From assembly GCA_023388715.1 (NCBI GenBank), contig JAEWFT010000011.1, positions 1-9,292 on the forward strand: a stretch of 9,292 nt of DNA. Reading direction: 5' to 3'. Below are positions 7,622 to 9,292 of the stretch, one piece after another. The stretch is from Pseudomonadota bacterium. Its GTDB lineage: Bacteria > Pseudomonadota > Gammaproteobacteria > Xanthomonadales > Xanthomonadaceae. Each line of letters begins with the position of its first letter. Position 1 is the stretch's first letter. The notes under the pieces are model-generated. The model had not been told where the DNA came from and ran no database searches. It was given only the letters and a program-made list of their open reading frames with translations. The position numbers were made by a program, and so were the translations under genes.

Positions 7622-8065
7622 ATGATGCGACCGTTGCCGATCGCCGCCAGTCTCGCCTTGCTGTTCACGGCATTTGCCGTCACCGCCCAGGACCCGGCTG
7701 CCACCACCCCACCGCCGGTCGAGCCGGCTGCCCAAGCGCCCGCGCCGGCTGCGGCCGAAGCAGCGGCCCCCGCGGCACCGGCACCGATGGCGGCGCCTGC
7801 CGCACCGGCGATGCAAGGCGACGTCGCCCGCGGCAAGAGCCTGACCTACACCTGCCGCGGCTGCCACGGCGTGACCGGCTACAAGAACGCCTACCCCAAC
7901 TACCACGTGCCCAAGCTGGGCGGGCAATCGGAGGCCTTCCTGCGCACCGCGCTGATGGAATACCGCAGCGGCCATCGCAAGCACCCGACCATGCAGGCGC
8001 AGGCGGAAGGCTATTCCGAGCAGCAAATCGCCGACATCGCCGCCTTCCTCGCCAGCATCAAGTGA
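7622..8065 (+). CDS. Periplasmic monoheme cytochrome c with Pro/Ala-rich linker
   Basis: This 147-residue class I c-type cytochrome is likely a small periplasmic electron carrier. Residues 1-22 are a signal peptide (MMRPLPIAASLALLFTAF, then AVTA before Gln23). Residues 23-64 are almost only Pro, Ala, Glu and Gln, a flexible linker. The heme domain follows: CRGCH at 78-82 gives the two thioether cysteines and His82 as axial ligand. Met124, in HPTMQAQAEGYSEQQIADIA, is the likely sixth ligand, and the end is the usual C-terminal helix. I chose 7622 over the in-frame ATG at 7532 because the signal peptide begins there, GGAAAAA (7611-7617) is a usable if weak ribosome site, and the candidate -10 lies between the two. 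It is followed 8 bases later by a related cytochrome, so the two are probably one operon. The redox partner is not shown; a terminal oxidase is a reasonable inference. Confidence 0.92.
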   Translation: MMRPLPIAASLALLFTAFAVTAQDPAATTPPPVEPAAQAPAPAAAEAAAPAAPAPMAAPAAPAMQGDVARGKSLTYTCRGCHGVTGYKNAYPNYHVPKLGGQSEAFLRTALMEYRSGHRKHPTMQAQAEGYSEQQIADIAAFLASIK

Positions 8066-8073
8066 GCCGCGCC

Positions 8074-8502
8074 ATGAACAAGACCGCCATGACCCTGCTC
8101 GCGCTTGCCTGCGCAGTGACCCTGTCCGCCTGCGGCCCGGCCGAAGCCCCGCACGCCGAAGCGGCCGCCTCCTCGTCCGCCGGCCTGCCCAAGGGCCACA
8201 TCGACGCCGGCAAGACCCTCGCCAACGCCAAGGGCGCCGCCACCGGCCAGGCCTGCGTGGATTGCCACGGTGCCGACGGCAACACCCCGCTCGACGACAC
8301 CTATCCCAAGCTGGGTGGCCAGTACGCCGATTACCTGGCCTACGCGCTGCAGGCCTACCGCGACGGCAAGCGTGCCGGCACCGGCACCACCGACCTGATG
8401 GCCACCCAGGCCAAGGGCCTGACCGACCAGCAGATCGCCGATCTCGCCGCGTTCTTCAGTAGCCAGAAGGGCGACCTCAAGGATCTGCAAGGCGCCTACT
8501 GA
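8074..8502 (+). CDS. Cytochrome c lipoprotein (monoheme, class I)
   Basis: This 142-residue c-type cytochrome is probably anchored in a membrane by lipid. The signal MNKTAMTLLALACAVTLSAC ends in the lipobox LSAC with Cys20 as the lipidated residue and Gly at +2. A short Ala/Ser-rich spacer (about 21-40) precedes the heme domain. CVDCH at 61-65 binds heme with His65 as axial ligand, and Met109 in TTDLMATQAKGLTDQQIADL is the likely sixth ligand. It shares with the upstream cytochrome the P-K-L-G-G-Q turn after the heme site, a Y-R-x-G-x-R segment and the QQIAD(I/L)AAF C-terminal helix, so the pair look like paralogues from tandem duplication. AAGTGAG at 8060-8066, at the end of the preceding gene, could act as a partial ribosome site. 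A terminator follows 21 bases after the stop. Function as an electron carrier is family knowledge; the partner is unknown. Confidence 0.93.
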   Translation: MNKTAMTLLALACAVTLSACGPAEAPHAEAAASSSAGLPKGHIDAGKTLANAKGAATGQACVDCHGADGNTPLDDTYPKLGGQYADYLAYALQAYRDGKRAGTGTTDLMATQAKGLTDQQIADLAAFFSSQKGDLKDLQGAY

Positions 8503-8523
8503 AACGCCGCCCCCTAGCTTCAT

Positions 8524-8551
8524 AAAAAGGCCGCTCACAGCGGCCTTTTTT
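8524..8551. terminator. Strong hairpin terminator, probably bidirectional
   Basis: AAAAAGGCCGCT pairs perfectly with AGCGGCCTTTTT around a CAC loop, giving a 12-base-pair stem with a GC core and a run of six T on the plus strand. On the minus strand the same structure ends in five T. It lies 21 bases after the second cytochrome and about 150 bases beyond the stop of the converging gene at the right, so it can end transcription from both sides. Confidence 0.92.
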
Positions 8552-8579
8552 GTGCGCGCAGAGCGGCGGGTGGCGGGCG

Positions 8580-8652
8580 TTTCCCTGCAGCGAAATCAAG
8601 GAGGAGGCAGCGGTCGCCAGACCGGTGCCGGGGGAAATTCGCAGCAGGGAAA
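8580..8652. repeat. Imperfect inverted repeat between converging genes
   Basis: TTTCCCTGCAGCGAAAT at 8580-8596 and the reverse complement of 8636-8652 (TTTCCCTGCTGCGAATT) match at 15 of 17 positions, separated by 39 bases. Between the arms, CGGTCGCCAGACCG at 8611-8624 can form its own small hairpin with 4-5 base pairs. The element lies in the 150-base gap between the terminator and the stop of the minus-strand gene and has no coding frame that I support. It might form a long stem in the 3' untranslated RNA of that gene or be a remnant of a small repeat family. Confidence 0.55.
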
Positions 8653-8699
8653 GGCTTGCCACCGCGGATCAGCTTCCACCGCCGCGCGATGGCCTCCAG

Positions 8700-9292
8700 C
8701 TACGGCCGCACGCTCCCGTTGTCTTCCTGCAATTCCGGCTTGAACGGGATGTCCGGCGGCGGACGCGCGGTAGCCGGCTGCTCGTTGACGTCCGGGTTGA
8801 CCGGGAAACAGCCGCCGCCCAGCTGCAGCAGCGAAACCACGCATTCCAGCCGCGTGCTGCTGCCCGGGATCGGGATGGCGATGCGCTTGACCCCGCGCCG
8901 CACCCATTCCTCCAGCAGGCTGCCCTGCGGCACCCAGTAGCGATCGAAACGGGTGCCCCGGTATTCCAGGCCCGGGCGTTTCAGCCAGGTCCCCTCGCGA
9001 TCGATGTCGATGCCGGTCTGCCGCGTCCACTCATCCGGCAAGCGCACGCCGCCATCGTCGTTGAACAGCCCGGGCCTGCCGCTGCCATCGCGGCCACTGC
9101 CGCTTCCGGTCCCCGCCACGTTGCGCCTTGAGGCGCCCCAGTCGTCGCTGGCACCCGGCCAGCCGCCTGGCGCCGGACGATTGGCGGGGCCCGCCCCGGT
9201 TCCGGCCGCCGCGACGCCACGCCCGCCGTCCGCGACGGCGCGATTGCCGGCGCGCTCGCCTGCGGCGGCCTGCCCCGCGCTGGGCGCAGTGC
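8700..9292 (-). CDS. C-terminal part of a low-complexity protein (Xanthomonadaceae 'transmembrane repetitive protein'-like), partial
   Basis: The frame is open from the right edge to a TAG at 8700-8702, giving 196 complete residues of the C-terminal end; the true start is outside the window. The GTG at 9119 is internal: the reading frame continues upstream without a stop and with the same character. The first 80 or so residues are rich in Gly, Ala, Arg and Pro (for example RPAPGGWPGASDDWGASRRN), a likely disordered region. A more ordered segment follows: VRLPDEWTRQTGIDIDREG, then YRGTRFDRYWVPQGSLLEEW, WVRRGVKRIAIPIPGSSTRL and a Cys-containing hydrophobic stretch. The end is Pro-rich and acidic (ARPPPDIPFKPELQEDNGS). 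It resembles, from memory, the C-termini of large proteins annotated in Xanthomonas relatives as transmembrane repetitive proteins, of unknown function. Identity is tentative; that it is a real gene is supported by the even frame and ordered segments. It converges on the cytochrome pair. Confidence 0.7.
   Translation of the reverse strand, partial: TAPSAGQAAAGERAGNRAVADGGRGVAAAGTGAGPANRPAPGGWPGASDDWGASRRNVAGTGSGSGRDGSGRPGLFNDDGGVRLPDEWTRQTGIDIDREGTWLKRPGLEYRGTRFDRYWVPQGSLLEEWVRRGVKRIAIPIPGSSTRLECVVSLLQLGGGCFPVNPDVNEQPATARPPPDIPFKPELQEDNGSVRP

Noticed and set aside
6583..8502. A 639-codon plus-strand frame that ends at the second cytochrome's stop
   Set aside because: Only its last 142 codons are the real cytochrome. 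The part before is antisense to the adaptor and then out of frame with the first cytochrome; a lipoprotein signal starts cleanly at 8074.
8477..8662. A 61-codon minus-strand frame over the terminator region
   Set aside because: It reads through the strong hairpin and into the antisense of the second cytochrome, with no ribosome site and no recognisable sequence.

Overview
The window is GC-rich throughout (about two thirds G+C by eye). Coding frames show strong G/C bias at third codon positions, so several long antisense open frames appear that are not genes. This composition, a pair of small c-type cytochromes and a partial low-complexity protein that I associate with Xanthomonadaceae together suggest a gammaproteobacterium of the Xanthomonadaceae (Lysobacter/Luteimonas/Stenotrophomonas-like). 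That placement is an inference from gene content, not a database result.

Left and centre (1-7407, minus strand): an efflux operon read right to left. It encodes a periplasmic adaptor lipoprotein (6250-7407), a first RND permease of 1162 residues (2765-6253) and a second RND permease (1-2758) cut by the left window edge. The adaptor and first permease overlap by 4 bases (ATGA), and the two permeases are 6 bases apart, so translation is probably coupled. One adaptor serving two different permeases resembles the MdtABC arrangement and raises the possibility of a mixed permease trimer. The two permeases differ at the proton-relay positions: the upstream one keeps Asp-Asp and Lys, while the downstream one has Asp-Asn and Asn. 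No outer-membrane channel and no regulator lie in the window.

Middle (7408-7621): a 214-base divergent intergenic region with a candidate -10 element for each direction and a short coding-like minus-strand frame that I cannot explain.

Right (7622-8502, plus strand): two tandem monoheme class I c-type cytochromes 8 bases apart. The first has a cleavable signal peptide and a Pro/Ala-rich linker, the second is a predicted lipoprotein. Both probably carry electrons in the periplasm. They end at a strong hairpin terminator (8524-8551) that is symmetrical enough to serve both strands.

Far right (8553-9292): about 150 bases of intergenic DNA with an imperfect 17-base inverted repeat, then the 3' end of a minus-strand gene for a Gly/Pro/Ala-rich protein that enters from beyond the right edge. 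I see no mobile element, tRNA, rRNA or CRISPR array. The efflux operon is of a known general type. The points most worth a second look are the unequal permease pair, a roughly 40-residue insertion in the first permease, and the short frame between the divergent promoters.
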